Assembly: GCF_025370935.1 (NCBI RefSeq)
Contig: NC_133473.1
Location: 12,674,013 to 12,738,012, forward strand
Origin: Choristoneura fumiferana
Lineage: Eukaryota; Arthropoda; Insecta; Lepidoptera; Tortricidae
Direction: 5' to 3'
DNA: 64,000 bases
Made by a program: the position numbers and the translations under genes. This document shows positions 13,101 through 23,202 of the stretch, one piece after another; the stretch's first letter is position 1; every line of letters begins with the position of its first letter. Under the pieces are notes generated by a model that made no database searches, was not told where the DNA came from, and saw nothing but the letters and a program-made list of their open reading frames with translations.

Positions 13101-16100
13101 CGAGGCGAGACGAGAATTGAAATTTGTATAGCGGCGACAATGCATACAAATTTCAATTCTCGTCTCGCCTCGCCAGTAAAAAATCACCATTACAATTCAG
13201 TACGAAATTTATGCGAATGGTGTTTTGACAGCTGATGAAATCATAGTCAATCGATTGGTGGTGTCTTGGCTCTCTTTGACGAGGGTAAGTTATAAGTTAT
13301 CGCTGCCCCTCTCACTAATCCCGCATCAGTGCCTATTGCCTATCACAAACCTGTGAAAACCTCCGTGCTTGCCGCCTTATCCTTGGAGTATTGAATAGCC
13401 TCGGGGCCGCATGTAGCCGGGCTGCCAACAAGCCCACTGCCGGTCGCGGGTCGAGGCACAGGGGGGGCGCAGATGCATGCACCAGGGCTGCCTCGACGGC
13501 TTCTAGGGCTCCGCGTTCCTCGCTCGCCCAGCCGCACCGACCACCGATACATGAGGCATCCGTTATTATGCTCTGTCGAAAACGTGGTAGTTAGGTATTT
13601 TAGTTTCGATAGTCAGACTATGAGTTTGCTGATGTGTCTCATGGGAAATATAGATACAAATGTCAGCAAACTCATTGGGTGACCAACGCCGTGCTAGCGT
13701 TAAGTTTACCGATTTTTTTCTAGAGCAACCGTCAGTCGCTTATTACGGCCACCTTTCTTATTAATTTAGTGTGATAGATGTTTTGAACCCCAAGCACGCG
13801 TGTGACCGAGTACGTAGCTCGTCGTCGCTCTATGCTTGTCTCAGGGGTTCACTAAGTGGCAAAGCCAGCCGCGATCTCGTGCTAGCCGGGCTAAGCAATA
13901 AGCCAGTAAGAAATTCGCAGTCGCGGTCTGTCTGCCTATTACTTCTTCATACTTCACTTTGCACAATCGATCTGGGAAGCACATAGAATAGTTTTTATTC
14001 CAGAAAATTGTATAGTTCCCACGGGCGCGTGATAAAAGATTTCTACGCAGTGGAGTCGCAGGCAATGGCTACTAATAAGATACTTTAGTCTTTTTTTCAT
14101 AAAAAGGGTTTACCAAGTTTCATACCTGATTTGTAGGTCTCAGAAGAACATGATGTGTGTCGCAGAGGAAACTAGGGTACGCCTGTCTGTAGTCCCTAAT
14201 CTGAGCTATGATACACCCGGAGTAAAACAGACAAGAGTGCTCCGATTCTAATAGGTCTAAAAGCACCACAGGTAACTCTTCATTGTCAATATAACTAAGT
14301 AAGTCTTCCTCTTCATAGGGCCACCGAGGTGTCTCTATTAAAGTTTCTTCTTGACTTGTTGATGTCTGGTAAATAAAAAAGTCAAATATAGCATATGTAA
14401 ATGGTCAATTTTGCATCTCCATTTTAGTAAAAATTTAACAATTGGAGATGAGCTGCATTTGAGATAGCTGTATCATTATCATTATGTAATGTGGTTAAAT
14501 GGAATAGACAGCTAAGAGTCAGAGAGAACTAAGAGTCTTGCAGACTTTTGAATTCTACAAATTTATTATTTCATTAACTGCTCTTGGGTGTTTACTATGT
14601 ATTTAAGTATGTATCTATCTATATAATTATATTTATCCGTTGCTTAGTACCCATAACACGAGCTTTGCAAAGCTTTCTTTGGGACTAGGTCAATTGGTGT
14701 GAATTGTCCCGTAATATTTATTATTATTAACTTTGCAAGTCCGGACTAAGCAGAGAATTGTCTGTTTCATGACTGAAAATTTTGACAATTATTAAGTTCT
14801 TAATTACTAAAAAAAAATCTACTAGAGGATTTACTTTCACAATTGATTTATACTTAGGAAAGTATGCTAGGTATTATGAGGTTATCATTTGCTATTTTAC
14901 AAATGAAATAACAGTCATCTATTAGAAACAGTCTACATTTTTATAATATTTTTTTTTTATACTTACATTTGCATCACTAGGGTTGTACTGTGAATTTCCA
15001 TTGATTTTTAGAGATAAGGAATATCCTTTATTTCCTGGATATAGGTTTATTATTAGAGTGTTAAGGCTGTACTTTGCTAACAACTTTTCTAATAAATATG
15101 ATGTGGTTTTTAGCCCTTGCTGTAACAATTTAAAATAATTATGGTTATCATCTCAATAATCATACAAGAACCCCAAGAATCATATACATAAGAAGGATTA
15201 TAGCCTCATACTTACAGTCACCTACATTAATATCTGCCACAGCAGTGAGCAAAAATATCTGACAAGTTCTAACGGCCCTAGAAATAATGTTGTATCAGGT
15301 ATTTATGAACATTCTGCTGTGGCAGGTATTAATGCAGGTGACTGTACCTAAGGACTGATTTTTTACAACAGATATAGTGCTTCAGAAAGAGAAGGGAATT
15401 CGTAGTTTGGTAATTTCAAAAATTATTTCAACATTCTTGAGTTTTTAATTCCTTTCAATTTTATACTCCACCCTACTTACAATTGTAGATTTTGTAATTT
15501 ATAAATTGAATGTAAACATATTCCAGCAAATAAATATTTCACTTCATTTCGTTTCATTTCATTTCAATGGGAATTTAAAGAATAGTGGTGTCTTATTATT
15601 AAGCATGGTTTTATTATCAACAGAATTTTAATTGACTTGTATGAATTTTTTTAAGTATAGTTAATATTAAAATTTAAATCACTTTAACAGAAGAAGACAC
15701 TTCTTACTTCATACTTAATTAAAATAATGTCTGTTCTACACTCTTCCAAATTCTGACACAGACTTTTATGAATTAAAAGATCCTCAAAATATTTTTTGTG
15801 CCTTATAGAGCCCATATTATAACTGAGTACCTTTCGGAGTAAAAAAAAATTATTCTATTTAGTCCGTTTAGTTAGGTTACAATTAAGACTATATAAGAAA
15901 ATAAAAGGTATTATTTAGGTACTATATTTTCTTTTGTCAATCAAACAATAAATGAAATGAGTTAAAGTTTGTGAGTGGAGGCCCGTGATGTCACACCATG
16001 CTAAAAGTTTTGCACAGTGTTTTGTTGTGCAAAATTTAAACTGATATCTTCATCATTTTTAGATTAATTGACAAAAGTTTAGACGGTGGGTTGATGACAT

Positions 16101-17702
16101 TAAAGCTGTTGCAGGTAGCTAGCACATGGACAAGAGTGGCCAATAATAGAGAAGAATGGTGAATAATGAATGCAATAGCAAGTGTCTAATTAGACAATAC
16201 GGACTCAGGCATCCATTCATCTGGCTTCAAAGATTGGTAATCAAAAGTAACAGTATTTAGGTATGTTGAGCAAGCTAGCCCAAAGAAAAAGGGAAAAGCA
16301 CAAATAGATCCCTGCCAAGTTTAACGCATAACTTGTCTATACACCGTGGGCTCTAATAACCCAAAAGATTTTAATAGCGTATTCCTGACAATAATGTGAG
16401 TAAATAATTTATATCAACATAGGCCTAATTATGTATCTTTACAAAATATCATTTTTGAACGAAATTAATTATTTAAGTTTAGTACTTCCTTGTGAATAAA
16501 TCTTTAGTTAAAAGAGTGAGAAAGATAATCCAATCCTAAGTCGAGAAGCAGAGTAAGCAAACAACACTTCACGAGTTGCTCTGACATCATACGATGTACG
16601 GCGAGGGATTTGGTGCTATAGCAACGTCAACACAGCAGTCTCTATGGAGATATCACGGCCAATCAACATCGATCTACTTAGTTTGCTATTGGTTGTAATG
16701 GCAGGGTTGCTATGGTTACCTTTAAACAAAATTAGGTGCTATAGCAATGTTAAAGCAGCAGTCTCTATGGAGATATCATGGCCAATCAGCATCAATCTAC
16801 TTACATACATCCTTCGGGTGTGTTTGACTTGAGATGTTACAACATGAGTTTTTTATGTAATAATGAATATCTCGAAAATTATGCACTATTGGACTACATG
16901 TTATACCACTTTATATACTCTAATTAGGCTCTAGAATTGTTGGTTTAAATCTTTCGGGTTATTAATTCCCATGGTGTATATTTTAATTTTATCTGTAAAC
17001 TTGTAATATTTCAGAAAAAATAGATTAGAATGCAGATTTTTTTTATACTTTCTGCATACTAAAAGAGACAAGTGTTGTCCTTAAGCAACAAAAATTTTGT
17101 ATCTTCTGATGAAGCAGAATCAACTCTATTGAAGTGGCAATTGGTTTTAACAGAAAAAGAAAAATTTATGAATTAAGGATTAAATATAACCATATATATA
17201 TATATATATATGGATTTATATAACCTTTTTAATGTGTTTCTGAAGCCAATCCAGGCATTATAGTACTGAACCCTATGTTCACTACAATAATAAGAATAAA
17301 TTGTACACTCACATAGTTCCCTTGAAGTAACTCATCCCGGCTCAATTCACTATACAATTCATGCAGTTTCTTGAACAAATCAAACTTCTCCACCAATTTA
17401 GATGGAACACTTCCAACATTTCGCTGGAATTTCATCCTTGAATCGTCAACTGGCTCTGCTAAATGCATTTTATCATGAGTCCAAGTCATTTTATGATCTG
17501 AGACACCACTGTCAAATGGTGATAAGTTGGTATTCACATGTTTCGCGCGATTTAATATTCCCTGTAAAAAAACACCATTATTAGTCAAGAACAGGCATAA
17601 TTACATTAAAAACAAACAGAATCATGGTTATATGAACGAAGAGAAACGTAAAAAGCAGTGATATACCTCTGCTTCCAATGCCGCGTGAATTAATCCATCC
17701 AT
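1017..17702 (-). CDS. Spt20: Transcription factor SPT20 homolog (SAGA subunit), 3' part beyond window
   Basis: SPT20 is a structural subunit of the nuclear SAGA histone acetyltransferase co-activator; human SUPT20H is also called p38IP. Sixteen exons join with matching phase on the minus strand: 17702-17667, 17561-17313, 15119-14967, 14365-14126, 10922-10770, 9741-9432, 9089-8950, 8444-8362, 8212-8152, 7793-7614, 7100-6951, 5878-5746, 5626-5400, 4748-4620, 3848-3650 and 1166-1017. They encode about 864 residues. The start ATG at 17702 opens MDGLIHAALEAE. Family hallmarks are NLYPGNKGYSL (about residues 120-130), YIDNEELPVVLLDLLE and IRDYR in exon 4, and FTEIFTEEGRKSV in exon 7. From exon 8 on, the protein is Gln/Ala/Thr-rich low complexity ending in Leu-Gln-Gly repeats, as in the animal family. 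The last visible exon ends in phase 1 at a GTAATC donor and no terminal exon is seen in 1-1016, so the gene probably continues left. Introns hold many MITEs and SINEs. Confidence 0.93.
1258..1420. mobile_element. Foldback MITE, possible TTAA-target (piggyBac-like)
   Basis: An 11-bp perfect terminal inverted repeat, GGTAGACTTCC / GGAAGTCTACC, bounds 163 bp. The inner arms also pair (GCGGCTCCGGCGTC / GACGCCGGAGCCGC). It is flanked by TTAA on the left and TTTA on the right, which would fit a decayed TTAA target duplication. It encodes no protein. The family is an inference. Confidence 0.7.
1431..3290. repeat. Spt20 intron: TTAGG-like motif and two foldback elements
   Basis: Within this intron are a run of CTAACC words at 1859-1877 followed by a GC-rich palindromic motif, a foldback with arms at about 2394-2430 and 2788-2822, and a second with arms at about 3018-3066 and 3221-3267. 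No exon is supported. Confidence 0.6.
3295..3470 (-). repeat. tRNA-derived SINE (GGACCTGGGTTCG family), minus copy
   Basis: Read on the minus strand, it has a B-box-like GGGTTCGGTTCCC with the preceding GAGGACCT, then a CTGGTTTTTCTGTGCATCTA tail. The same family recurs at 51578-51660, 51903-52050 and 52320-52490. Confidence 0.65.
3935..4045 (+). repeat. tRNA-like SINE fragment
   Basis: A box-like TGGTTGGCGCG and B box-like GCTTCGAATCCCG are spaced as in a tRNA-derived head, followed by GGACCATCAGAAAATC. It is a different family from the (TGA)n SINEs. Confidence 0.55.
4337..4537. mobile_element. Foldback MITE (TATACTGCTCAAAAG termini)
   Basis: The left end TATACTGCTCAAAAGAAAAT is the inverse of the right end apart from a few mismatches (TATACTACTCAAAAGAATAT). 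The element lies within the intron before Spt20 exon 14 and TA flanks fit a Tc1/mariner-type target. Confidence 0.65.
5664..5727. repeat. Short hairpin next to Spt20 exon 13
   Basis: GATACGAGGTTGGTAA…GGTTTTACA pairs with TGTAAAACTTTACCAACCGTGTATC around a short loop. It lies in the 119-bp intron between exons 12 and 13, which it fills by more than half. Confidence 0.65.
6240..6828 (-). repeat. Dispersed repeat family with GGTTCCGGAGCCAAAATGGC end
   Basis: On the minus strand it starts AGGGTTCCGGAGCCAAAATG, passes a GTCCGTCCGCGG stretch and a GCCGACAAAATGGTACAATA motif, and ends beyond ACCGGCGGGTGG. A second copy is at 56177-56560 and degenerate copies at 40735-40990 and 42180-42350. No coding capacity is seen. 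The full family is common in Lepidoptera as I recall it; its class is uncertain. Confidence 0.65.
7195..7402 (+). repeat. Dispersed repeat (GGGATAAAAAGTAGCCTATG family)
   Basis: Core motifs are GGGATAAAAAGTAGCCTATG, CCAGCCGTTTTAGC, GAAGGAGTAACAAACA and a final ATCAGTAGGATTAG. A related fragment is at 930-1012 and an inverse relative at 22485-22600. Confidence 0.6.
7505..7575 (-). repeat. LINE 3'-end fragment (TATCTTTATTCAATTTAG)
   Basis: It shares AATATCTTTATTCAATTTAG and the following CTATAACGAGC with the longer copy at 58800-58930, which fits the 3' end of a non-LTR retrotransposon inserted in minus orientation. Confidence 0.55.
7801..8150. other. Spt20 intron, no feature seen
   Basis: AT-rich intron between exons 10 and 9 with homopolymer tracts and no recognisable repeat or open frame. 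Confidence 0.5.
8515..8700. repeat. GGCGG-rich dispersed repeat
   Basis: An internal duplication of the GCGGCCTAGGGGCGGCA unit (8551-8586) and the ending CCGCCACTGC mark a repeat, related in its CCTAGGGGC core to sequence at 24965-25020. Confidence 0.45.
9785..10765. other. Spt20 intron between exons 6 and 5
   Basis: AT-rich, with a GGGAGTAAA/TTTAGTCCCT block near 9945-9980 and another TTTAGTCCCTC at 10430-10441, suggesting a decayed dispersed repeat. No coding signal. Confidence 0.4.
11095..12099 (+). repeat. CCAAGTGCGAGTC repeat interrupted by a SINE
   Basis: The left end is GGCCAAGTGCGAGTCAGACT. The right end is a GACGGACAGACGGAC tract followed by AAGGAACCCTAAAA. This start/end pair is a dispersed family common in Lepidoptera. 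A complete SINE is nested at 11681-11985. Confidence 0.65.
11681..11985 (+). mobile_element. Full-length tRNA-derived SINE with 11-bp target duplication
   Basis: The RNA polymerase III A box TGGCAGAGTGG (11696-11706) and B box GGTTCAAACCC (11740-11750) have tRNA spacing, then a body with GAGTTTTTCGAAATTCATGT and an end GTGGGACGTATATAGGCTGG. Flanking direct repeats AACCGTCACGC at 11670-11680 and 11986-11996 are identical. The ending resembles RTE-type LINE tails, which suggests mobilisation by an RTE partner. Confidence 0.9.
12188..12330. mobile_element. Foldback MITE, GGGGCTGTTTCACC family, copy 1
   Basis: The perfect ends AGGGGCTGTTTCACCATC and their inverse bound 143 bp. The inner arms pair through GAGACGGCATCAC. 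A second copy is at 24813-24959. Confidence 0.85.
12880..12936 (-). repeat. RTE-type LINE 3' tail fragment
   Basis: CATCATCATCAGCC followed by GACGTCCACTTCTGAACAAA and GGCCTCC is the reverse of the 3' end seen intact at 55980-56037. Confidence 0.6.
13079..13188. mobile_element. Near-perfect foldback element (110 bp)
   Basis: GGTGATTTTCCACCGGCGAG is the approximate inverse of the right end (CTCGCCAGTAAAAAATCACC). The arms share AATTGAAATTTGTAT and its inverse around a 15-base loop, and the inner arm is (GGCGA)n-like. Confidence 0.8.
13340..14070. other. Two GC-rich segments in an Spt20 intron, unexplained
   Basis: Segments at 13371-13560 and 13790-13960 are markedly GC-rich and share the motif TAGCCGGGCT followed by an AAGCC-type word. 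No acceptor/donor pair in Spt20 phase fits them, and the long open frames through them look like composition effects. They may be related repeat fragments. Confidence 0.35.
15213..15346. mobile_element. TACAGTC foldback MITE (Spt20 intron 2)
   Basis: It begins TACAGTCACCTACATTAATA and ends with the near-inverse TATTAATGCAGGTGACTGTA. The arms also pair through TGCCACAGCA. TA dinucleotides at both ends fit a Tc1/mariner-type target. Confidence 0.8.
16612..16803 (+). repeat. Direct repeat, 123-bp period, two copies
   Basis: The GGTGCTATAGCAA… unit of about 69 bp at 16612-16680 recurs at 16735-16803 with a handful of changes, including the shared GCAGTCTCTATGGAGATATC core. Confidence 0.75.
17189..17211. 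repeat. (TA)n microsatellite
   Basis: Uninterrupted alternating A/T run in the intron between Spt20 exons 3 and 2. Confidence 0.85.
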
Positions 17703-17900
17703 AATGTCATTAAAACGAATACGTAAGTAGCTGATGTATTAATAAATAAATTATTTCATATTAACTGTTTAGGCCTAAGTATTAAGTCATGATTTCTATA
17801 AAAACTCGTACGCTTTATTTATGTTTCACACTGCTTGACAGTAAAATAACATGTCCATCAACATTTTTGACACTTGAAGTGACGAACGAAATGAACGAAA
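17703..17900 (-). promoter_or_regulatory. Putative Spt20 5' flank / promoter
   Basis: This is the segment upstream of the Spt20 start codon on the minus strand. It contains two TGACA motifs and related TGTCC/TGACG words between 17835 and 17884. No TATA box is obvious and the transcription start cannot be fixed from sequence alone. Confidence 0.35.
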
Positions 17901-19200
17901 GCTTAGATTAGTGTTGTATGTGAAAAACTTTTTTTTCCATTTTTTTTTATTTTATCTCCAGAGGCTCAACTTTGAAAATTAGTGTCTTTTAAAGGCTAAT
18001 TTAAAAATAACTAAATGATGTTCTTGTTTTGCGACTATTACAATCGCACGTAACGTAATAATATGTGATCTAATTTTTTATGATAGAAATATATTTCATT
18101 TATTTTTGGGGTTTCATTCCTCAAAAGCATAACACATTTTCATAACATGTCTGATGTCAGTCTATCAGTCTCAAAGCTAAATCTACTGATCATAATTTAG
18201 CTAGAACTTCATACGTGCATTTTAGAAATTCAAATAATATGAGCACTTAATTAAGTGAATCTCGAAAAGAATTTTCAAAAAAAAGTGTACTTAACCTTTC
18301 CTTTTTTTGATTTTTTTGGAAATAATATGGTTGTTCCTACTTATAATCAAGAGCACAATCGATTCCGATCGTTTAAAAAAATGTCCCAATTTTTTCATAC
18401 GAAATTTTATGTGTCAGTTTGGTCATGCCCATACTAAGTGTATGAAAAAAACGTCGCAAAACTGTTATTTTTTTGGGTACATTTTTTTAAACTATCGGAA
18501 TCGATTGTGCTCTTGATTCTGAGTAGGAAAAACCATATTTTTTCCAAAATTTCAAAAAACTTTTTTGAAAACGCCACCCCTTCTCACGCGTGTCTATTAA
18601 TATACCTTATTTAAAGAAAATGCAGGATATAGTACTTCTAGACTACAGGAACACTTGTGATACCTATGCGTATGATCTTCAAATGTCTAAATCTTTTTGT
18701 TTTTGCTTGCCCCTCTTCCCATGCATTGTCATAGATAGCGAAAGTTTTTAGTTTATTCAGCTGTTTTTTAGAGCTTAGTGACATTATTCTTGGTCAACTG
18801 GGATAATGATGAAATAATAATACTCATAAGATCTATTTCACCTTAAAATATAACAGCGTTACTTATAATGGCGATTCCATTCTGACTATCTATGTCTATA
18901 TTGGAGCAACATATTGGGCAACTGACTTTTAATTTGCTCATATCAAGCTGTTATTAAATGCAGCGAATCCTAGCATCATTTAGTCATCACACAGATAAAC
19001 TACAACATCCTTCATCGCACTATCGAAGTTCTCAACTCCAACGCATAAAAATATAAAATACAACTTCCGTCGCTCTTCCTTTAGACTTCGGTCCATAGGT
19101 GTAACATTTGCCTGGAGAGATTTTTTTTATTGTGACCATCCCCCACGATAAATTAGAATACATTTTTTTTCAGTTTTGTTTAATACTGCTTTACTGTTGT
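17901..19200. other. Intergenic region with one long foldback
   Basis: AT-rich. The arms at about 18313-18384 and 18479-18549 pair through ATCAAGAGCACAATCGATTC. Beyond that, nothing coding or RNA-like was seen. Confidence 0.5.
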
Positions 19201-19251
19201 TAATAATAATAATGAAGCCATTTATTTCCGATTAACACTTTTTACAAATAT

Positions 19252-20039
19252 TTATAGAATATCCCTTAAATCGGTGTGCCTCCTGGCATAGGCCTCCTCC
19301 AACAATCTCCACTCTGCTCTGTCATCCGCAACTCTGGTCCACTGTGGCCCCAGGGTCAAACGGATATCGTCCACCCACCTCCTTATTGGGCGTCCTCTTT
19401 TTCTGGTACTGTCCCTAGGGTACCACAGTGTGACCTGTTTGCTCCACTTATTTTGTTTACATCTCAGCATGTGTCCCGTCCAGCTCCATTTTAATTGGTC
19501 AATTCGGGTGAGAATGTCTGACACTTTAGTTTTCTTTCTTATCTCTGTACTTTTAATTTTGTCGCTTAACTTTAGTCCTAACATACTTCTTTCCATTGCC
19601 CGTTGGCACTTAACCAGTTTTTCACGATGGTGCTCTGTATGTGACCAGGTCTCGGATCCATAAGTTAAACATGGCAAGATGCAGGTGTTGAATGTTTTCT
19701 TTTTGATGTGTATGTTTATTTCTTTACTTTTCATGATCTCCTTTAGGGACCAATATTTCTTCCATCCATTGGCTATTCTTTTATTAATTTCCTTAGACAT
19801 TATGTCGCTAGGCGAGATGATTTTTGTCCTAAGTACACATACTCGCTTACATATTCGAACTTAGTGCCATCCATTTCTATATCAACCTCTGTGGAGTTAG
19901 TCATCAGTTTCGACTTACTATTATTCATTTCGAGTCCCACTTCTTTACTTTTTTCTGCTAGTGTTTTTATCATAATTTCCAATTTTGTAGGGTCTTCTTC
20001 GAGCAAAATTATGTCATCAGCAAATCTCAAGTGATTCAT
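19252..20039 (-). mobile_element. RTE-clade non-LTR retrotransposon remnant (reverse transcriptase C-terminus)
   Basis: The upstream frame (20039-19800) contains the polymerase motif LRFADDIIL and a YLG block. A second frame (19800-19252) carries ILPCLTYGSETW, RAMERSMLG, WTGHMLR, RGRPIRRWVDD and WRLLEEAYARRH, a C-terminal order I associate with RTE-type elements. The two frames are offset and the upstream one ends in a stop, so the copy is broken. All of the endonuclease and most of the polymerase are missing 5', as expected of a truncated insertion. Not a host gene. Confidence 0.88.
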
Positions 20040-20472
20040 ACTGTTGTTAAGTTGTTGTTAATTTATATCAAAAATATTTAATTAGGTAGCCTTCTTTTCG
20101 CGCTGTGAAAGATTGAGAGAGTAGTTGTATGAGAATTATTAACCTTTGCCTTATAAACACATCGGCGTTTGACCACAATGCAGTTAATAGATGCGCCATG
20201 GGATCGTGAACATTCAACAATAGTACATTGTGCATTAAGGGGCGTAAGAAGGGGATTACTAACGAGTGTCAATTAGAAGCCCGACGCCAGAGGCGGCGGA
20301 CTTTTAATGACCAAAGTTTGTAATCCCCTTACGGCCCGTGATACAATGATTTTCATCACATTGCGAAGAAAAAAATGCAAAAATTAAATTATTTTGTGTC
20401 CAAACACTTCACAGCTCAGCAAAAGCAAGACGCTAAGAAAACAACTGAGTAAAATATGGCTACCCGCCAGTA

Positions 20473-20601
20473 CAGGAGGCTACTACAAAATCGAAAATTG
20501 AAGTTCGTATCGTACCGTCCCTCTCACTCTCGTATTAAATAATATTAACGTCAGGAAAACGATATGAACTTCGATTTTCGAATGTCGTGGTAGCCCCCCT
20601 G
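20473..20601. mobile_element. Foldback MITE (GGCTACTACAAAATCG)
   Basis: The left arm AGGAGGCTACTACAAAATCG is roughly inverse to the right arm CGATTTTCGAATGTCGTGGT followed by AGCCCCCCT. Related to the element at 20693-20795. Confidence 0.7.
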
Positions 20602-20692
20602 ATTGTCACTTTTGTCGAGTCGTCTACCATAGATGATACTAAGAACCGTGTTTAACTAAACACGACTGAACTCAGTCGAATGGTCTTACGGC

Positions 20693-20795
20693 CAGCAGGG
20701 CAACCACGAAACTCCCTCTCGCTCTCGAATTAAACAGTATAGTAAGTGTCAGAGGGACCGCACGACACGAACTTCGAGTTTCGTAGTAGCCCTGC
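20693..20795. mobile_element. Foldback MITE (CAGGGCAACCACGAAACT)
   Basis: The left arm CAGCAGGGCAACCACGAAAC pairs with the right arm ending AGTTTCGTAGTAGCCCTGCA. It probably belongs to the same superfamily as the preceding element, 92 bp away. Confidence 0.7.
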
Positions 20796-20932
20796 AGATT
20801 ATTCCAACATGCTAAAAAATATTTACTAAAATTATTGCAGAAGAATTTGATATAAATTTAAAATTATAAAAATAACGAAGTTTCATGAAGCATGGCAAAT
20901 TTTTATGGTGTAAAATTAGGTTACATATATCT

Positions 20933-21221
20933 TAGTTTTAAAGATGTAAATAAAACGTTGGCTGACTTGAAACCTCTTTATAGTCAAAATACTACTCGAG
21001 ACTAGACTACTCAAAACCACGGCCACTGTAATGTTGCCGAAACATCGAGGCAAATATTACTTGTGAGTGTTTGTTAGCGTGATAAGTCCTGTGTGTGATA
21101 TTTTGACTATAAAGAGGTTTCAAGTCAGCCAACGTTTTATTTATATCTTTAAAACTAGAGTAGTAATGTTGCCGAAACGTCGAGGTAAATATTACTCGTG
21201 TGTGTTAGCGTGATAAGTCAT
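20933..21221. repeat. Long inverted repeat plus direct repeat
   Basis: The arms 20933-20994 and 21098-21157 (about 60 bp, few mismatches) share AAAACGTTGGCTGACTTGAA. A segment starting GTAATGTTGCCGAAAC at 21028 in the loop is repeated at 21163-21221. No open frame. Confidence 0.8.
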
Positions 21222-21844
21222 AACTCCCTTGGGGCAGAAAACTATACGTAAATCCTTAATTCCCGCGGGAACAATTGAAGCCATTGTCCTATAGTATACA
21301 GGCATGAAATAACATCATTGACGAGCAAGTGTAATGAAAATGAATTTCTATTTCTAATAAGCTTTTTTCACTTTAACAGCCAGTTATATCGTTTTTGCAG
21401 ACGGTTAGAATTACGACTGAAATGGGTAAATCCAATAAACTGGCTACACCGCTTTTTTTCTGGTTAAGTATAGTTCACACGCTATCTTCCTGCTCTATGA
21501 CAACATTTTTGTATCAAAAAAGATGTATAAATTTATAATTTTAATAATTAAAAACAATTGTAAATGATATTTTTTATTGATAACTTTACTAGTGTTCGTT
21601 AACACAGTTACAGAAAATGGCATCTGCCGGAAGTTTCTGCCAACAAAACAAGTACTATCTGATTCAATCATTAGTATCGCCATCTAGTACCCAGGAGTGG
21701 AATTTGGCTTACAATGAAATCTCAAAATGAGAACAAGCAAGACCCTATACACTTTGCTATACACATAGCGTCAACGGAACCTTACGATACTAACGCCATC
21801 TAGCGATATTTCGCCTGTCGAGTAGCCCTCATTCATTCTCATTT

Positions 21845-22070
21845 TCACAGCATTTTTTAACCCCCGATGCGACGCAAAAAGAGGAGTGTTATAATTTTGA
21901 CGGCTTGTGTGGATTTGGACCGACTTCAATGGCGTTTTTTTTTAATTGAAAGCAGGTTTTCTAGCGATGGTTCTTAGATATATTTCATCAAAATCAGTTC
22001 AGCCGTTTTTCAGATATTGAACTTTGAAATGACAAAGTAGGGGGTTTTCCAACTTTTTGTTGGTTAGGTT
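21845..22070 (+). repeat. Dispersed repeat (CCAACTTTTTGTTGGTTAGG end), copy 1
   Basis: It shares the ordered motifs GGTGTTATAA-like, GACCGA, GAAAGCAGGTTTT, GATGGTTCTTAGA, TCAGCCG and GTTTTCCAACTTTTTGTTGG with copy 2 at 28980-29224. Known to me as a common lepidopteran repeat. Confidence 0.7.
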
Positions 22071-23202
22071 ATTAGGTACTTACTTCATATTTTTAAGTCT
22101 TTCTTATCAATTAATAAATCGGTGACATGGTTCCAAAGAACATAGCTATCTTATAGTCACAGACACAGAGTACTTTATATATATTACTGAAAGTCACAGA
22201 CTTGCGCATAATGAACGATCTAAATGTATAGGTACCTACAACCAACCTACACATACGCTTCCAAAAGTACTATCTTGTATCGGAAGATTACTTTACTTAC
22301 ATACTTAGTTGTTTTTTTTGTATTTAATCGATTGATTCGGCGTTATCCTCCAGATCACGACATGTGCAAGACAGCTACATCTCCGCGACACAATGTATTT
22401 TCATGTAGATGCTGCCCTGCCCTCTTTCACTTTGATATAAATTAATGTCAATTTCAAGCTCTATCCCATTAAATAAATAAATATATATAGTAAATGCGAA
22501 AGTTTGTAAGTCTGTTTGTTATCTCATCACGTCTAAACCGATTTAAATGAGATTCTGCGCAGAAATCGTTAGAGTCCCGCGGAAGGACATAAGATAGTTT
22601 TCAACCCGGAACAATGCTTATTGCATTCACCATTTGCGAAATAACCTAATTGAGAAAAGATAAACGAATATTTTACTCTTGATGGAGTCGCGGCTAACAG
22701 GCTATAAATAAGCACAGAATAAGTAATGTACCAGCAACTATTAGTTATTCTGGGGTACAAGTTAATTTTTAAAGCTACACTGAGCACACAACCATTCAAT
22801 CAAAAATAATGACATACGAACTAGTAAATATTTAGAGAATCAATCTCTATACAACCCACACTTGCTTTCTAACTTTATTTCCTCAATTAGGTACTGCATT
22901 ATCTTTACTTTTTGATCCTGAGAATACAAATACCTTCATATTATTTTTTAACTAACTGACTGGGACTAAGGTCTGAGCATAATAAATTAACACATTATTC
23001 ATATAATTCAATTGAACCTTTCCAAAGTGGATAAAGCATAATTAAGTTGTTAATTTATATTTTATTTCATTAAGTATTGTATTCAGATACATCTCTGAAT
23101 TCCTCTGGATTATGAACTGTTTCAAAAGGTAATTAGGTAAACTGTAACAAATATTTTTAAATACTTAACAATGAAACAAAATAAGCTTAAAAATATTTAT
23201 TT
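22071..23202. other. Intergenic region, one repeat fragment
   Basis: A fragment at about 22485-22600 (AAATGCGAAAGTTTGTAAGT) is typical of a dispersed family. The rest is AT-rich without coding signal. Confidence 0.45.

Larger units (their letters stand above)
14126..17561 (-). other. Spt20: Spt20 exons 2-4: conserved Spt20 domain
   Basis: Exons 17561-17313 (83 codons), 15119-14967 (51 codons) and 14365-14126 (80 codons) all start and end in phase 0 and carry the conserved N-terminal domain. Exon 2 has the helical FDLFKKLHELYSEL segment. Exon 3 has the NLYPGNKGYSLSL block. Exon 4 has WPYEEEDLLSYID, LPVVLLDLLE, a Cys/Phe/Tyr segment leading to IRDYR, and HVLLRPTNQ. Acceptors read TTTACAG, GTTACAG and TTACCAG; donors read GTGAGT, GTAAGT and GTATGA. 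The first 12 codons lie alone in exon 1, which is typical of a short start exon. The assignment to the Spt20 family is from motif recognition. Confidence 0.93.

Noticed and set aside
19252..20039. Active reverse transcriptase gene
   Set aside because: The reading frame is shifted and the 5' two-thirds, including the endonuclease, is missing.
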